From: an uncultured Prevotellaceae bacterium
Lineage (GTDB): Bacteria > Bacteroidota > Bacteroidia > Bacteroidales > Bacteroidaceae
Direction: 5' to 3'
DNA length: 56,309 bases
Assembly (NCBI GenBank): GCA_902792635.1
Contig: CADBAG010000013.1
Span: 1-56,309, forward strand
A program made the translations under genes and the position numbers. Of the stretch, positions 34,542 to 43,833 are shown piece by piece (position 1 is the stretch's first letter; each line of letters opens with the position of its first letter). The notes under the pieces were generated by a model. That model worked only from the letters and a program-made list of their open reading frames with translations. It made no database searches and was not told the DNA's origin.

Positions 34542-35714
34542 ATGGAGGGTGACCTGATAAAGATTCACGACTGGCTCTTGCCTTTGAGCTGGCTCTATGG
34601 CGCAGGAGTACGTCTGCGCAACTGGCTGTTCAACGTAGGTCTGCTGCATCAGCAGACTTACGACATCCCTGTTATCTCAGTGGGAAACATAACGGTGGGA
34701 GGCACGGGAAAGACGCCACATGTAGAGTATCTCATTCGTCTCTTGAAGAACGTTGCTAAGGTAGCAGTGCTTTCAAGAGGATATAAGCGCAAGAGCCATG
34801 GCTATGTCATGGCTGAGAAAGATTCAACGGTAGCGGATATCGGGGATGAGCCGTTTCAGATGAAGCAGAAGTTCAACGATATCTATGTTGCCGTGGATGC
34901 CAAGCGCCGGGAGGGTATCGACCGACTGACGCACGACAATGAGACCAAGGACGTGGATGTCATCCTCCTTGACGATGCTTTCCAGCACCGTTATGTGAAG
35001 CCGGGTATCAACATTCTGCTTGTCGATTATCACCGGCTCATCATCTATGATAAGCTTCTCCCCGCAGGCCGATTGCGTGAGCCTCTGTCGGGGAAGCGGA
35101 GAGCCGACTTTGTCATTATCACGAAATGTCCTGCTGATCTAAAGCCGATGGACATCCGCGTGCTGACGAAAGCCATGAACCTCTATCCATATCAGGAACT
35201 GTTCTTCACGATGATGAAGTATGGCGACTGCTATCCGCTTTATGCACAGCAAGAGGCTAAAGCTTTGCAAGAACTGAAAGGATTGAATGTACTGCTACTC
35301 ACGGGGATAGCTTCCCCAGAAGAGATGCAGCACGACCTACAAGACAAGTGTCGTTCCTTGCAGTCGTTGACCTTTGGTGACCACCACGCCTTTACTCCGA
35401 AGGATGTGGAGAATATCAATGAGACGTTTGCAAGCATGGAGGCGCCTAAAGTCATCATCACCACAGAGAAAGACTCTACACGACTGCTGCAGACGGAAGG
35501 CTTAAGCGAGGATGTGAAGAAAGCGCTCTACGTTCAGCCCATTGAGGTGAAGTTCATGCAGGAACAAGAAGAATTATTCAATAATAAGATAATAAGCTAT
35601 GTACGAAAGAATTCAAGAAACAGCATCCTGGCTAAGAGAAAGGATGCCCGCCCATCCCACAACAGCAATCATACTGGGAACAGGCCTGGGACAATTAGCT
35701 TCAGAGATAACTGA
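34542..35714 (+). CDS. lpxK: Tetraacyldisaccharide 4'-kinase
   Basis: LpxK phosphorylates the 4' position of the lipid A disaccharide at the inner membrane. The 390-residue protein starts with a membrane-associated helix (about 10-32) and has the P-loop SVGNITVGGTGKTPHVEYL (about 47-65) and DDAFQHR (about 146-152), the family's signature acidic motif. The start is the ATG at 34542. The last 38 or so codons (35599-35714) overlap punA in a different frame. The overlapped tail (VRKNSRNSILAKRKD, then His/Asn/Arg-rich) lies beyond the core fold. Confidence 0.93.
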   Translation: MEGDLIKIHDWLLPLSWLYGAGVRLRNWLFNVGLLHQQTYDIPVISVGNITVGGTGKTPHVEYLIRLLKNVAKVAVLSRGYKRKSHGYVMAEKDSTVADIGDEPFQMKQKFNDIYVAVDAKRREGIDRLTHDNETKDVDVILLDDAFQHRYVKPGINILLVDYHRLIIYDKLLPAGRLREPLSGKRRADFVIITKCPADLKPMDIRVLTKAMNLYPYQELFFTMMKYGDCYPLYAQQEAKALQELKGLNVLLLTGIASPEEMQHDLQDKCRSLQSLTFGDHHAFTPKDVENINETFASMEAPKVIITTEKDSTRLLQTEGLSEDVKKALYVQPIEVKFMQEQEELFNNKIISYVRKNSRNSILAKRKDARPSHNSNHTGNRPGTISFRDN

Positions 35715-36411
35715 CACCACTGAGTTTGCATACAAAGATATCCCTAACTTCCCCGTATCAACCGTTGAGGGTCATGCCGGGAAACTGATCTTCGGAAAGC
35801 TTGGAGGCAAGGACATCATGGCGATGGATGGCCGTTTCCATTTCTATGAGGGCTACACGATGAAGGAAGTGACGTTCCCTGAGCGTGTGATGTACGAGTT
35901 AGGCATCAAGACGCTCTTTGTCAGCAATGCAGCAGGAGGCATGGATCCATCGTTTAAGATCGGTGACCTCATGGTGATCGACGACCATATCAACCTCTTT
36001 CCTGAGCATCCGCTGCGCGGTAAGAATTTCCCCACTGGTCCCCGTTTCCCGGATATGCATGAGGCTTACGACAAAGCACTTCGTGACCTTGCCGATGAGA
36101 TAGGCAAGGAGAAGGGCATTCGTTTAGTCCACGGCGTTTATGTAGGGGTTCAGGGTCCGACCTTTGAGACGCCTGCCGAGTACCGTATGTATCGCCTCTT
36201 GGGGGGCAGCGCTGTGGGAATGAGTACCGTGCCAGAGGTCATCGTAGCCCGTCACTGTGGCATGAAAGTCTTTGGTATCAGTGTCATTACAGACCTTGGA
36301 GGATTCGACAAGCCTGTGGAGGTCAGCCATGAGGAGGTCCAGGAAGCCGCCAACGCCTCACAGCCTCACATGGCAGAGATCTTCCGCGAGATGATCAGAC
36401 GATGTGATTGA
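35599..36411 (+). CDS. punA: Purine-nucleoside phosphorylase
   Basis: PunA phosphorolyses purine nucleosides to base and ribose-1-phosphate in purine salvage. The 270-residue protein is a trimeric-type PNP: ILGTGLGQLA (about 24-33) phosphate loop, VEGHAGKLIFG (about 56-66), MDGRFHFYEGY, AAGGMDPSF and the base-binding GPTFETPAEYRM and GMSTVPEVIVARH. The N-terminus (MYERIQETASWLRERM) aligns with family starts, so the ATG at 35599 is real even though it lies 116 bp inside lpxK. The thiL gene follows after 37 bp. Confidence 0.95.
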   Translation: MYERIQETASWLRERMPAHPTTAIILGTGLGQLASEITDTTEFAYKDIPNFPVSTVEGHAGKLIFGKLGGKDIMAMDGRFHFYEGYTMKEVTFPERVMYELGIKTLFVSNAAGGMDPSFKIGDLMVIDDHINLFPEHPLRGKNFPTGPRFPDMHEAYDKALRDLADEIGKEKGIRLVHGVYVGVQGPTFETPAEYRMYRLLGGSAVGMSTVPEVIVARHCGMKVFGISVITDLGGFDKPVEVSHEEVQEAANASQPHMAEIFREMIRRCD

Positions 36412-36448
36412 GACGATTCAAGACATTGAGACTAAGAATTAGATAAAT

Positions 36449-37564
36449 ATGGAGATTAAGGAATTGGGTGAGTTCGGCTTAATACGCCGACTCACGAAAG
36501 ATATTCAGCCAAAGAACGCATCGACCTTGAAAGGGGTGGGGGATGACTGCACGGTTCTCTCTTATCCTGATAAAGAGGTGCTCGTTACGACAGACATGCT
36601 CATGGAGGGCGTTCACTTCGACCTTACCTACAACAGCATGGCACAGCTCGGCTATAAGAGTGCGATGGTCAACCTCAGCGATGTCTTCGCAATGAACGGC
36701 ACCCCACGGCAGTTGCTCGTCAGCATTGCCTTGGGCAAGCGCTTCAAGGTAGAGGATCTCGACGACTTCTACGCCGGCTTGCATGAGGCTTGCGATAAGT
36801 GGAATGTGGACATCGTCGGTGGCGACACTTGCTCGTCATTGACCGGTCTCGCTATCAGCATCACATGTATCGGTGAAGCAGCCAAGGAAGACATCGTCTA
36901 TCGCAATGGAGCAAACGAGACCGATCTCGTGTGTGTCACCGGAGACTTAGGTGCTGCTTATATGGGTCTCCAACTGTTAGAGCGCGAGAAGACTGTCTAT
37001 TACAAGCAGATAGACGAGCTCAACGAAAAGATAAGGAAAGCACAGAAGGAAGGCAACGTTGCTCTCGTCAAGCACTTGCAGGAAGAAGGTATGAAGATTA
37101 TCGATTTCCAGCCCGATTTTGCCGGACGCGAGTATCTCTTGCAGCGGCAGTTGAAACCTGAGGCTCGCGGTGACATCATCGAGTTGTTGCGTGAGAACAA
37201 CATCCATCCTACAGCCATGATGGATATCTCTGATGGTCTCTCGTCTGAGTTGCTGCATATCTGTCACCAGAGTCATTGTGGTTGCCGCATCTATGAGAAG
37301 AATATCCCGATCGATTATCAGACGGCGGTGACCGCGGAGGAGTTCAACATGAACGTCACAACCTGTGCCATGAATGGTGGTGAAGACTACGAACTGCTCT
37401 TCACTTGTCCGATAGGTGACCACGATAAGCTCGATGCGCTTGAAAGCAAAGGTATCAAGCAGATCGGTTATATCACGAAGGAGGAATTAGGTTGCCGTCT
37501 CATCTCTCGGGGTGACGGCAAGGAGTTTGATATTACGGCACAGGGGTGGAACCCTTTAAAATAG
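36449..37564 (+). CDS. thiL: Thiamine-monophosphate kinase
   Basis: ThiL makes thiamine diphosphate from thiamine monophosphate, with ATP. The 371-residue protein has the AIR-synthase-like fold: GVGDDCTVL near residue 30, TTDMLMEGVHFDLTY (metal and nucleotide binding), GGDTCSS (about 125) and MDISDGLSSEL (about 259-269). At about 180-215 is a charged insertion (KQIDELNEKIRKAQKEGNV) that makes it longer than the usual 320-345. It is the last gene of the nth operon and ends in a perfect palindrome. Confidence 0.93.
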   Translation: MEIKELGEFGLIRRLTKDIQPKNASTLKGVGDDCTVLSYPDKEVLVTTDMLMEGVHFDLTYNSMAQLGYKSAMVNLSDVFAMNGTPRQLLVSIALGKRFKVEDLDDFYAGLHEACDKWNVDIVGGDTCSSLTGLAISITCIGEAAKEDIVYRNGANETDLVCVTGDLGAAYMGLQLLEREKTVYYKQIDELNEKIRKAQKEGNVALVKHLQEEGMKIIDFQPDFAGREYLLQRQLKPEARGDIIELLRENNIHPTAMMDISDGLSSELLHICHQSHCGCRIYEKNIPIDYQTAVTAEEFNMNVTTCAMNGGEDYELLFTCPIGDHDKLDALESKGIKQIGYITKEELGCRLISRGDGKEFDITAQGWNPLK

Positions 37565-37638
37565 TTAGGAGTTAGGAGATAGGAGTTAGGAGTTATTTTG
37601 CGCTTCAACTCCTAACTCCTATCTCCTAACTCCTAACT
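37563..37638. repeat. Perfect 32-bp inverted repeat with GGAGTTA units
   Basis: The left arm 37563-37594 and the right arm 37607-37638 are exact reverse complements around a 12-nt loop (37595-37606). Each arm is a string of AGTTAGG/AGATAGG-like 7-8-bp units. It fills the gap between convergent thiL and the LolA-like gene, so it may work as a two-way terminator. Confidence 0.92.
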
Positions 37639-37641
37639 AAA

Positions 37642-38250
37642 TTATCTCAAGTCAATCACATCCGCCTTCGGGAAGTCCTTGGCATTGAATGAGAACTTAC
37701 TGTTAGGCTGATTCTTAGCTACGAAATTATTCACATAGATGGTTGTCCAGTCGTTGCCCTGACGCATACGCACGACAGAAGGCTTGTACGACTTACTGAT
37801 TGTGATATAAGCCTCGGGGACGCTACGTTTCTTGTTCTGCGCCACCATGTGAACCACATAATTGCCACCCTTCGTTGTCATCGAGAGGTTATAACCGTTC
37901 TTATACATCGAGATGAACGTGTAAGGGTTCATGCTCATACGCTTAGCCTCGTTCGGAGTAGAGATGTTCACCTCATTCGTCATTTTAAGGTAACTCCACT
38001 GCGTCTTGCCATTGTACCAGATAATGGCTTTCTTTGTGCGCGCCTGAAACATATTTCCTTTGATAGCGATTGTTCCCGACTGCGTGCCCGTCTTCTTGCC
38101 GGAGACCGTGAAGTCGGCTTGTGCCCCGCCTTTACGACCTACTACGGCTGCCGTTTTGTTCAATACTCTCATTGCCTGCTGACTGTTCTGGGCAAAGAGC
38201 GCCATGCAGCACAGCAGCAGCACATTTAATAACAAAGTCTTTTTCATCAT
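37642..38250 (-). CDS. LolA-like outer-membrane lipoprotein carrier protein
   Basis: This 202-residue periplasmic protein resembles LolA, the chaperone that carries lipoproteins from the inner to the outer membrane. It has a signal peptide (MMKKTLLLNVLLLCCMALFAQ, cleavage about residue 21) and the pattern of a beta-sheet half-barrel: GTIAIKGNMFQARTKKAIIWYNGKTQW (about 58-84). The N-terminal start could also be the second Met (38247). It lies 25 bp after ftsK on the same strand. LolB is not seen nearby. Homologues in the phylum are annotated as LolA-family, but sequence similarity is low, so I mark it as like. Confidence 0.82.
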   Translation of the reverse strand: MMKKTLLLNVLLLCCMALFAQNSQQAMRVLNKTAAVVGRKGGAQADFTVSGKKTGTQSGTIAIKGNMFQARTKKAIIWYNGKTQWSYLKMTNEVNISTPNEAKRMSMNPYTFISMYKNGYNLSMTTKGGNYVVHMVAQNKKRSVPEAYITISKSYKPSVVRMRQGNDWTTIYVNNFVAKNQPNSKFSFNAKDFPKADVIDLR

Positions 38251-38275
38251 AACCCTATTTAGTTATCCTATAATA

Positions 38276-40771
38276 TTACGCACCATGAATTTTGGCTAAC
38301 ATCGTGTTGAGACTGTTCTCATCCTGTATCATCACGTCACGCGGCTTGGAGCCTTGCGCCGGTCCCACGATACCAGCTTTCTCCAACTGGTCCATGAGTC
38401 GTCCAGCACGGTTGTACCCGATGGAGAACCGGCGTTGGATCATGCTTGTCGAACCCTGCTGAGAGATGACGATCGCGTGCGCCGCCTCATCGAAATAAGG
38501 ATCGAGGTTCGCTGCTCCACCTTCAATGGCTCCATTCATGCCACCCTCATTGGGATCATCCGGTTCGGGAAGCTCCAAGGGATCGACAGGACCGGGCTGT
38601 GCAGCAACGAACTCGTTGACAGCCTCGATCTCCGGAGTATCGATAAATGCACACTGCACACGCACGGGCTCACCGCCGCCTAAGAAAAGCATGTCACCAC
38701 GACCGACCAACTGCTCGGCACCCGTACGGTCGAGGATCGTACGTGAGTCGATCTGCGACGCCACACGGAACGCCATACGACCAGGGAAGTTAGCCTTGAT
38801 GTTACCTGTGATAATCTTCGTCGTAGGACGCTGCGTAGCGATGATCATGTGGATTCCCACGGCACGCGCCAACTGAGCGATACGTGCGATAGGGAGCTCG
38901 ATCTCCTTGCCCGCCGTCATGATAAGGTCACCGAACTCATCGATAACCACCACAATATAAGGCATATACTCATGCCCATCCGTGAGGCGGAGCTTATGAT
39001 GAATGAACTTATCGTTGTACTCATCAATCTTCTTCACATTTGCCATCTTCAGCAGGTCGTAGCGATGATCCATCAGCTTACAGAGCGAGTTGAGCGTACG
39101 CACAACCTTCTGTACATCGGTGATGATTGGCTCATCCTCATTCTCCGGGAGACAGGCCATATAGTGAGGAGCAATCTTGTTGTAGATACTGAATTCCACC
39201 TTCTTCGGGTCCACGAGCACAAACTTCAGCTCGTTAGGATGCTTCTTATATAATAAAGATGTGATGATCGCATTCAGACCCACTGATTTACCTTGACCCG
39301 TAGCACCGGCCACCAAGAGGTGGGGGAGCTTGGCGAGGTCGACCATGAACACCTCGTTCGTGATTGTCTTACCGAGTGCCATCGGGAGCGCCATCTTCGT
39401 TGTCTGGAACTTCTTCGTGTTGAGCACGCTCTCCATGGAGACGATCTGCGGCTTCTTGTTTGGCACCTCAATACCTATCGTTCCCTTACCGGGGATAGGC
39501 GCGATGATACGGATACCCAAGGCAGCAAGACTCAGAGCGATATCCGCCTCAAGGCCGCGTATCTTACTGATTCGCACACCCTCGGCCGGCGTGATCTCAT
39601 AGAGCGTCACTGTAGGACCCACCGTAGCATTTATCTTACTGATGGAGACGCCAAAGCTCTTCAGCACCTCCACGATACGGGCGTTGTTCGACTTAATCTC
39701 GTCCATATCAATGACCGGCGTGCTGTCGTATTTCTTCAGCAGATCAAAGCCCGGGAACTTATACTTGGTGAACGGCTCCCACGGATTGATAGGCGTGTCA
39801 AGGTCAACAGCCTGCGCTGCGACATCTTTCGTAGCCACAGCCTCCATCTTTGGCTTGGCGACGGTCTCAGCCAATTGCTCACCCTTACCCGCAGAAGCTG
39901 TCGTTGCTATCTCACCCGGAGCAGCTTCAGGCTTCTTGGCTTTATCAAACTGGGAGAAATCGGTGAGGTCCACGACATTATTCGGCTGACCTTCCTCAGA
40001 AACCTCATCATCGGTTGGTTCCTCCACATTATTATTATCCGTCGTATCAGCCTCACTGCTTTCATCCTGGGCACTGACAGCCTCAGACAGATCTTCGTCA
40101 TTTGTTACCGTGTGATTGTTGACCGTGACCTTTACCTTGTCGTTGAAATATTTGACAGGGTTAAGAATCTTACGGACGACCTCTATTGTCTCATGACTGA
40201 GATAGGTAAGGAAAGCAATGGCTGTGATGATAAGCAGTGCGATGAGTCCGGGTGCTCCGATAACATCCTCGAGGCGCTGCACACAGAACAAGCCATGCAT
40301 GCCACCGGGGTTATAGACCTGATCACCCATGAACGGAGCTAAGAACTTCGCCAGGCAGACGGAGAACCATATCATGGCAAACGCCATGCAGAAGAACCAC
40401 TTCAGCAGGTTCACCGAATAGACACGCATCAGCTTCAAAGCCGCAAGGATGAAGAAGGCCGGGATAAAGAAAGCTGGAAGTCCAAAATTGACAGTGATGA
40501 GATAATAAGCCACAATAGCTCCCAACGAGCTGCACACATTGTTGAACTCGTGGGTTGTATTGAGAAAGTCAGCCGGCTTCAAGGTCTCCAAGATGCTCTG
40601 GTCTGCAGCTCCCGTAGCCAAATAGCTTGACATGGCGATAATCAGGTATACCGACACCGCCAAAAGGACAAGGCCAATGAAGAAATTGACCGTGTCATTC
40701 TCAAATCTGTTCCTTATGCCTACCGCCTCTCCAAAAGATTTAGGCTTGGTATTTGAACGTCTCTTAGTCAT
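38276..40771 (-). CDS. ftsK: DNA translocase FtsK
   Basis: FtsK pumps chromosome ends through the closing septum and helps dimer resolution. The 831-residue protein has about four to five transmembrane segments (about 29-49, 84-117, 122-141, 172-192), an acidic linker (about 225-330), the motor with Walker A VAGATGQGKSVG (487-498) and Walker B VVVIDEFGDL, and a C-terminal winged-helix gamma domain (about 765-831: STSMIQRRFSIGYNRAGRLMDQLE). The ATG at 40771 (MTKRRSNTK) is chosen: the promoter at 40790-40820 excludes the upstream in-frame start. LolA-like gene follows. Confidence 0.96.
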   Translation of the reverse strand: MTKRRSNTKPKSFGEAVGIRNRFENDTVNFFIGLVLLAVSVYLIIAMSSYLATGAADQSILETLKPADFLNTTHEFNNVCSSLGAIVAYYLITVNFGLPAFFIPAFFILAALKLMRVYSVNLLKWFFCMAFAMIWFSVCLAKFLAPFMGDQVYNPGGMHGLFCVQRLEDVIGAPGLIALLIITAIAFLTYLSHETIEVVRKILNPVKYFNDKVKVTVNNHTVTNDEDLSEAVSAQDESSEADTTDNNNVEEPTDDEVSEEGQPNNVVDLTDFSQFDKAKKPEAAPGEIATTASAGKGEQLAETVAKPKMEAVATKDVAAQAVDLDTPINPWEPFTKYKFPGFDLLKKYDSTPVIDMDEIKSNNARIVEVLKSFGVSISKINATVGPTVTLYEITPAEGVRISKIRGLEADIALSLAALGIRIIAPIPGKGTIGIEVPNKKPQIVSMESVLNTKKFQTTKMALPMALGKTITNEVFMVDLAKLPHLLVAGATGQGKSVGLNAIITSLLYKKHPNELKFVLVDPKKVEFSIYNKIAPHYMACLPENEDEPIITDVQKVVRTLNSLCKLMDHRYDLLKMANVKKIDEYNDKFIHHKLRLTDGHEYMPYIVVVIDEFGDLIMTAGKEIELPIARIAQLARAVGIHMIIATQRPTTKIITGNIKANFPGRMAFRVASQIDSRTILDRTGAEQLVGRGDMLFLGGGEPVRVQCAFIDTPEIEAVNEFVAAQPGPVDPLELPEPDDPNEGGMNGAIEGGAANLDPYFDEAAHAIVISQQGSTSMIQRRFSIGYNRAGRLMDQLEKAGIVGPAQGSKPRDVMIQDENSLNTMLAKIHGA

Positions 40772-40789
40772 CTTTTTGCTTTTACCGTG

Positions 40790-40820
40790 CAAAAGTACCC
40801 TTTTTATCGCTAATTGCAAA
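40790..40820 (-). promoter_or_regulatory. ftsK promoter
   Basis: On the minus strand TTTG (40817-40820) is followed after 19 nt by TACTTTTG (40790-40797). It lies 19 bp before the ftsK start. Confidence 0.82.
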
Positions 40821-40935
40821 ACATAGAGCAAACCTTTTTTAAAGTACGTCTGCTTTTATGGGAAGAGGGGGATGATCAATGGGTGGGCCGTTACGATGTA
40901 ACGGCATACACAACGCCAACGAAAAGACGTCACCT

Positions 40936-40960
40936 TGTCAGTAATTCTGCCAATATGGCA
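40936..40960 (+). promoter_or_regulatory. Possible stress-regulated site upstream of clpB
   Basis: TGTCA (40936-40940) and a palindrome TGCCAATATGGCA (40948-40960) lie 83-107 bp before clpB. The only other signal in the 271-bp gap is a CCGTTAC/GTAACGG hairpin near 40889-40905. It resembles an operator or an alternative promoter region, but I could not match a known consensus. Confidence 0.35.
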
Positions 40961-41042
40961 CAATATATCTTTCGGGTACATGCTTTGATGTTGCAAGGGC
41001 GTAAACATTTAAGAACAAGAAAATAAGAAAGGAAGATAAGAT

Positions 41043-43631
41043 ATGACATTCGACAAATTTACAATCAAAGCTCAGGAAGCCATCCAAGAGGCTGTCAATA
41101 CAGCCCAGATGGCTCACCAGCAGGCTATCGAGCCGGTGCACCTCCTGCAAGGTATCATGCAGAAGGGGCGCGACGTGACGAACTTTGTGTTCCAGAAACT
41201 TGGCGTCAATGCCATGCAGATTGAGAACCTCGTACAGCAGGAGCTCAAGCACCTGCCGCGCGTGGAAGGCGGTCAGCCTTACTTCTCCAACGACTCCAAC
41301 ACCGTGTTGGAGAAAGCTGTGGAAGACTCTCAGAAGATGGGTGACGAGTTTGTTTCTGTTGAACCAATCCTTCTTGCTTTGCTTCAGGTCAACACTACCG
41401 TCAGCCGTATTCTCAAAGATGCCGGCTGCACGGAGCAGGAGATGATGAAAGCAATCCAGGAACTGCGCCAGGGACAGAAAGTACAGAGTCAGAGTGCTGA
41501 CGACAACTACCAGGCGCTCTCTAAATATGCCCGTAACCTCGTAGACGAAGCCCGCAAAGGAAAGCTCGACCCGGTCATCGGACGTGATGAGGAGATCCGC
41601 CGCGTGCTTCAGATTCTCTCTCGCCGTACCAAGAACAATCCTATCCTGATAGGTGAGCCAGGTACCGGTAAGACCGCTATCGTGGAAGGCCTCGCCGAGC
41701 GTATCGTGCGCGGTGACGTGCCGGAGAACCTGAAGAACAAGCAGCTCTATTCGCTCGACATGGGTGCGCTCATCGCCGGTGCAAAATACAAAGGTGAGTT
41801 TGAGGAGCGCCTGAAGAGCGTCATCAAAGAGGTGACGAACGCCAATGGCAACATCATCCTCTTCATCGATGAGATTCACACCCTCGTAGGAGCCGGTGGC
41901 GGTGAGGGTGCCATGGATGCAGCCAACATCCTCAAACCTGCACTCGCACGTGGTGAGCTGAGGGCTATCGGTGCCACGACACTCAACGAGTATCAGAAAT
42001 ACTTCGAGAAAGATAAGGCACTTGAGCGTCGGTTCCAGACCGTCATGGTCGATGAGCCGGACGAGGCTGATGCCATCAGTATCCTCCGTGGCTTGAAAGA
42101 GAAATACGAGAACCACCACAAAGTCCGTATCACCGATGATGCATGTATCGCAGCCGTGAAACTCTCAGAGCGTTACATCTCTGACCGTTTCCTCCCCGAT
42201 AAGGCCATCGACCTCATGGATGAGGCAGCCGCCAAGCTTCGTATGGAGCGCGACTCTGAGCCGGAAGAGCTCGATGAAATCGAGCGAAAACTCAAACAAC
42301 TTGAGATTGAGCGTGAGGCCATCAAGCGTGAGGGTGATCAGGATAAGATCAAACAACTCGACAAGGATATTGCTGAGCTGCAAGAGAAAGAGCACTCCTA
42401 TAAGGCTAAATGGGAAGCTGAGAAAGGCTTAGTGAACAAGATTCAGCAGGACAAGCAGACCATTGAGAACCTGAAGTTCGAGGCTGAGAAAGCTGAGCGT
42501 GAGGGTGACTACGCCAAGGTTGCAGAGATCCGCTACGGCAAACTGAAAGGTTTGGAAGACGACATCAAGAACATCCAATTGCAGCTCCATGCCACACAAG
42601 GCGGTGACGCTCTCGTGCGTGAGGAGGTGACAGCCGATGATATCGCTGAAGTCGTGAGTCGCTGGACAGGTATACCTGTGACGAGAATGATGCAGAGCGA
42701 GCGCGAGAAACTGCTCCACTTGGAGGAGGAGCTCCACAAGCGTGTCGTAGGCCAGGATGAGGCTATCAAGGCTGTGGCCGATGCCGTGCGCCGCTCTCGT
42801 GCAGGCTTGCAGGATCCGAAGCGTCCTATCGCTTCGTTCATCTTCCTCGGTACGACCGGTACCGGTAAGACAGAACTTGCCAAGGCACTCGCTGAATACC
42901 TCTTCAACGATGAGAACATGATGACACGTATCGATATGAGTGAGTATCAGGAGAAGTTCTCGGTGTCAAGACTCATCGGTGCACCTCCGGGGTACGTTGG
43001 TTACGATGAGGGTGGTCAGCTCACTGAGGCTGTGCGCCGTAAACCATACAGTGTCGTACTCTTCGATGAGATCGAGAAGGCACACCCCGATGTGTTCAAC
43101 ATCCTCTTGCAGGTGCTCGACGACGGTCGTCTGACGGATAACAAAGGCCGTACGGTGAACTTCAAGAACACGATCATCATCATGACGTCTAACCTCGGCT
43201 CACAGTACATACAGTCGCGTTTCGCAGACCTCAACGAATACAACCGCGACTCTGTGATCAAGAATACACGCAGCCATGTGATGGAGATGTTGAAGAAGAC
43301 CATCCGTCCGGAGTTCCTCAACCGTATCGACGACATCATCATGTTCCTCCCGTTGACGAAGGATCAGATCGCCAAGGTCGTAACGTTGCAGATGAACCGT
43401 GTCGCCAAGATGCTGGAGCCGCAGGGCTTCACATTGAAGTGGACACCCGATGCTATCGACTGGCTTGCTAACGTGGGCTACGACCCGGAGTTCGGTGCCC
43501 GTCCTGTGAAGCGCGCCATCCAGGACTATGTCCTCAATGACCTCTCCAAGAAGATCCTTGCTGAGCAGGTGCTTCGCGACAAGCCGATCATCATCGATGC
43601 CAACGACAAGGGGCTCGTGTTCAAGAACTAA
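41043..43631 (+). CDS. clpB: ATP-dependent disaggregase ClpB
   Basis: ClpB is the hexameric disaggregase that rescues aggregated proteins with DnaK. The 862-residue protein has the N domain (about 1-145), AAA1 with GEPGTGKT Walker A (about 203-210), a long coiled-coil middle domain (about 405-520, rich in Glu/Lys), and AAA2 with GTTGTGKT (about 602-609). [10 protein letters not shown] pore motif lies in AAA2. It lacks the IGL-type loop that would mark a ClpP partner. It is monocistronic, with a terminator at 43699. Confidence 0.97.
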   Translation: MTFDKFTIKAQEAIQEAVNTAQMAHQQAIEPVHLLQGIMQKGRDVTNFVFQKLGVNAMQIENLVQQELKHLPRVEGGQPYFSNDSNTVLEKAVEDSQKMGDEFVSVEPILLALLQVNTTVSRILKDAGCTEQEMMKAIQELRQGQKVQSQSADDNYQALSKYARNLVDEARKGKLDPVIGRDEEIRRVLQILSRRTKNNPILIGEPGTGKTAIVEGLAERIVRGDVPENLKNKQLYSLDMGALIAGAKYKGEFEERLKSVIKEVTNANGNIILFIDEIHTLVGAGGGEGAMDAANILKPALARGELRAIGATTLNEYQKYFEKDKALERRFQTVMVDEPDEADAISILRGLKEKYENHHKVRITDDACIAAVKLSERYISDRFLPDKAIDLMDEAAAKLRMERDSEPEELDEIERKLKQLEIEREAIKREGDQDKIKQLDKDIAELQEKEHSYKAKWEAEKGLVNKIQQDKQTIENLKFEAEKAEREGDYAKVAEIRYGKLKGLEDDIKNIQLQLHATQGGDALVREEVTADDIAEVVSRWTGIPVTRMMQSEREKLLHLEEELHKRVVGQDEAIKAVADAVRRSRAGLQDPKRPIASFIFLGTTGTGKTELAKALAEYLFNDENMMTRIDMSEYQEKFSVSRLIGAPPGYVGYDEGGQLTEAVRRKPYSVVLFDEIEKAHPDVFNILLQVLDDGRLTDNKGRTVNFKNTIIIMTSNLGSQYIQSRFADLNEYNRDSVIKNTRSHVMEMLKKTIRPEFLNRIDDIIMFLPLTKDQIAKVVTLQMNRVAKMLEPQGFTLKWTPDAIDWLANVGYDPEFGARPVKRAIQDYVLNDLSKKILAEQVLRDKPIIIDANDKGLVFKN

Positions 43632-43632
43632 A

Positions 43633-43670
43633 GCCTCTCCCCAGCCCTCCCCCGTAGGGAGGGAGAAGGG
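43633..43670. repeat. CCCTCCC-type palindrome
   Basis: GCCTCTCCCCAGCCCTCCC, then CCGTAGGGAGGGAGAAGGG: a C-rich arm with a G-rich arm, two bases after the clpB stop. It resembles 53313-53340. Confidence 0.6.
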
Positions 43671-43698
43671 TTACTACCGTAGGTGATAAGAAAGATAG

Positions 43699-43755
43699 AC
43701 CGCAAAGGAGATTGCAGATAAAAAATCTGCGGTTTCCTTTGCGGTTTTTCGTTTT
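43699..43755 (+). terminator. clpB terminator
   Basis: ACCGCAAAGGA (43699-43709) pairs with TCCTTTGCGGT (43735-43745), with an inner GCAGAT/ATCTGC stem, followed by TTTTCGTTTTT. Its 3' arm contains the TTTG that starts the next promoter. Confidence 0.9.
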
Positions 43756-43769
43756 TAATAGTAACTTTG
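43738..43769 (+). promoter_or_regulatory. Hemolysin III gene promoter, inside the clpB terminator
   Basis: TTTG (43738-43741) is followed after 20 nt by TAACTTTG (43762-43769). The -33 box is inside the terminator stem and the U-tract is the spacer, as at nth. Confidence 0.85.
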
Positions 43770-43790
43770 TAAAATACCCAAATGCTGCGG

Positions 43791-43813
43791 GTGGCCGGTA
43801 CAAGACCGGCCAC
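43791..43813 (+). other. Leader hairpin before the hemolysin III gene
   Basis: GTGGCCGGT (43791-43799) and ACCGGCCAC (43805-43813) form a perfect 9-bp stem with a 5-nt loop. It lies between the expected transcription start and the start codon at 43834, so it may affect translation or mRNA stability. Confidence 0.6.
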
Positions 43814-43833
43814 TGCACTGAAACCAACTGAAG

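Noticed and set aside
40951-40975. Sigma-54-type promoter (TGGCAC) before clpB
   Set aside because: The -24 word is present, but the -12 GC at the required spacing is missing.
40814-41026. 70-codon frame upstream of clpB
   Set aside because: No recognisable protein features, overlaps the ftsK promoter region and a hairpin; more likely chance.
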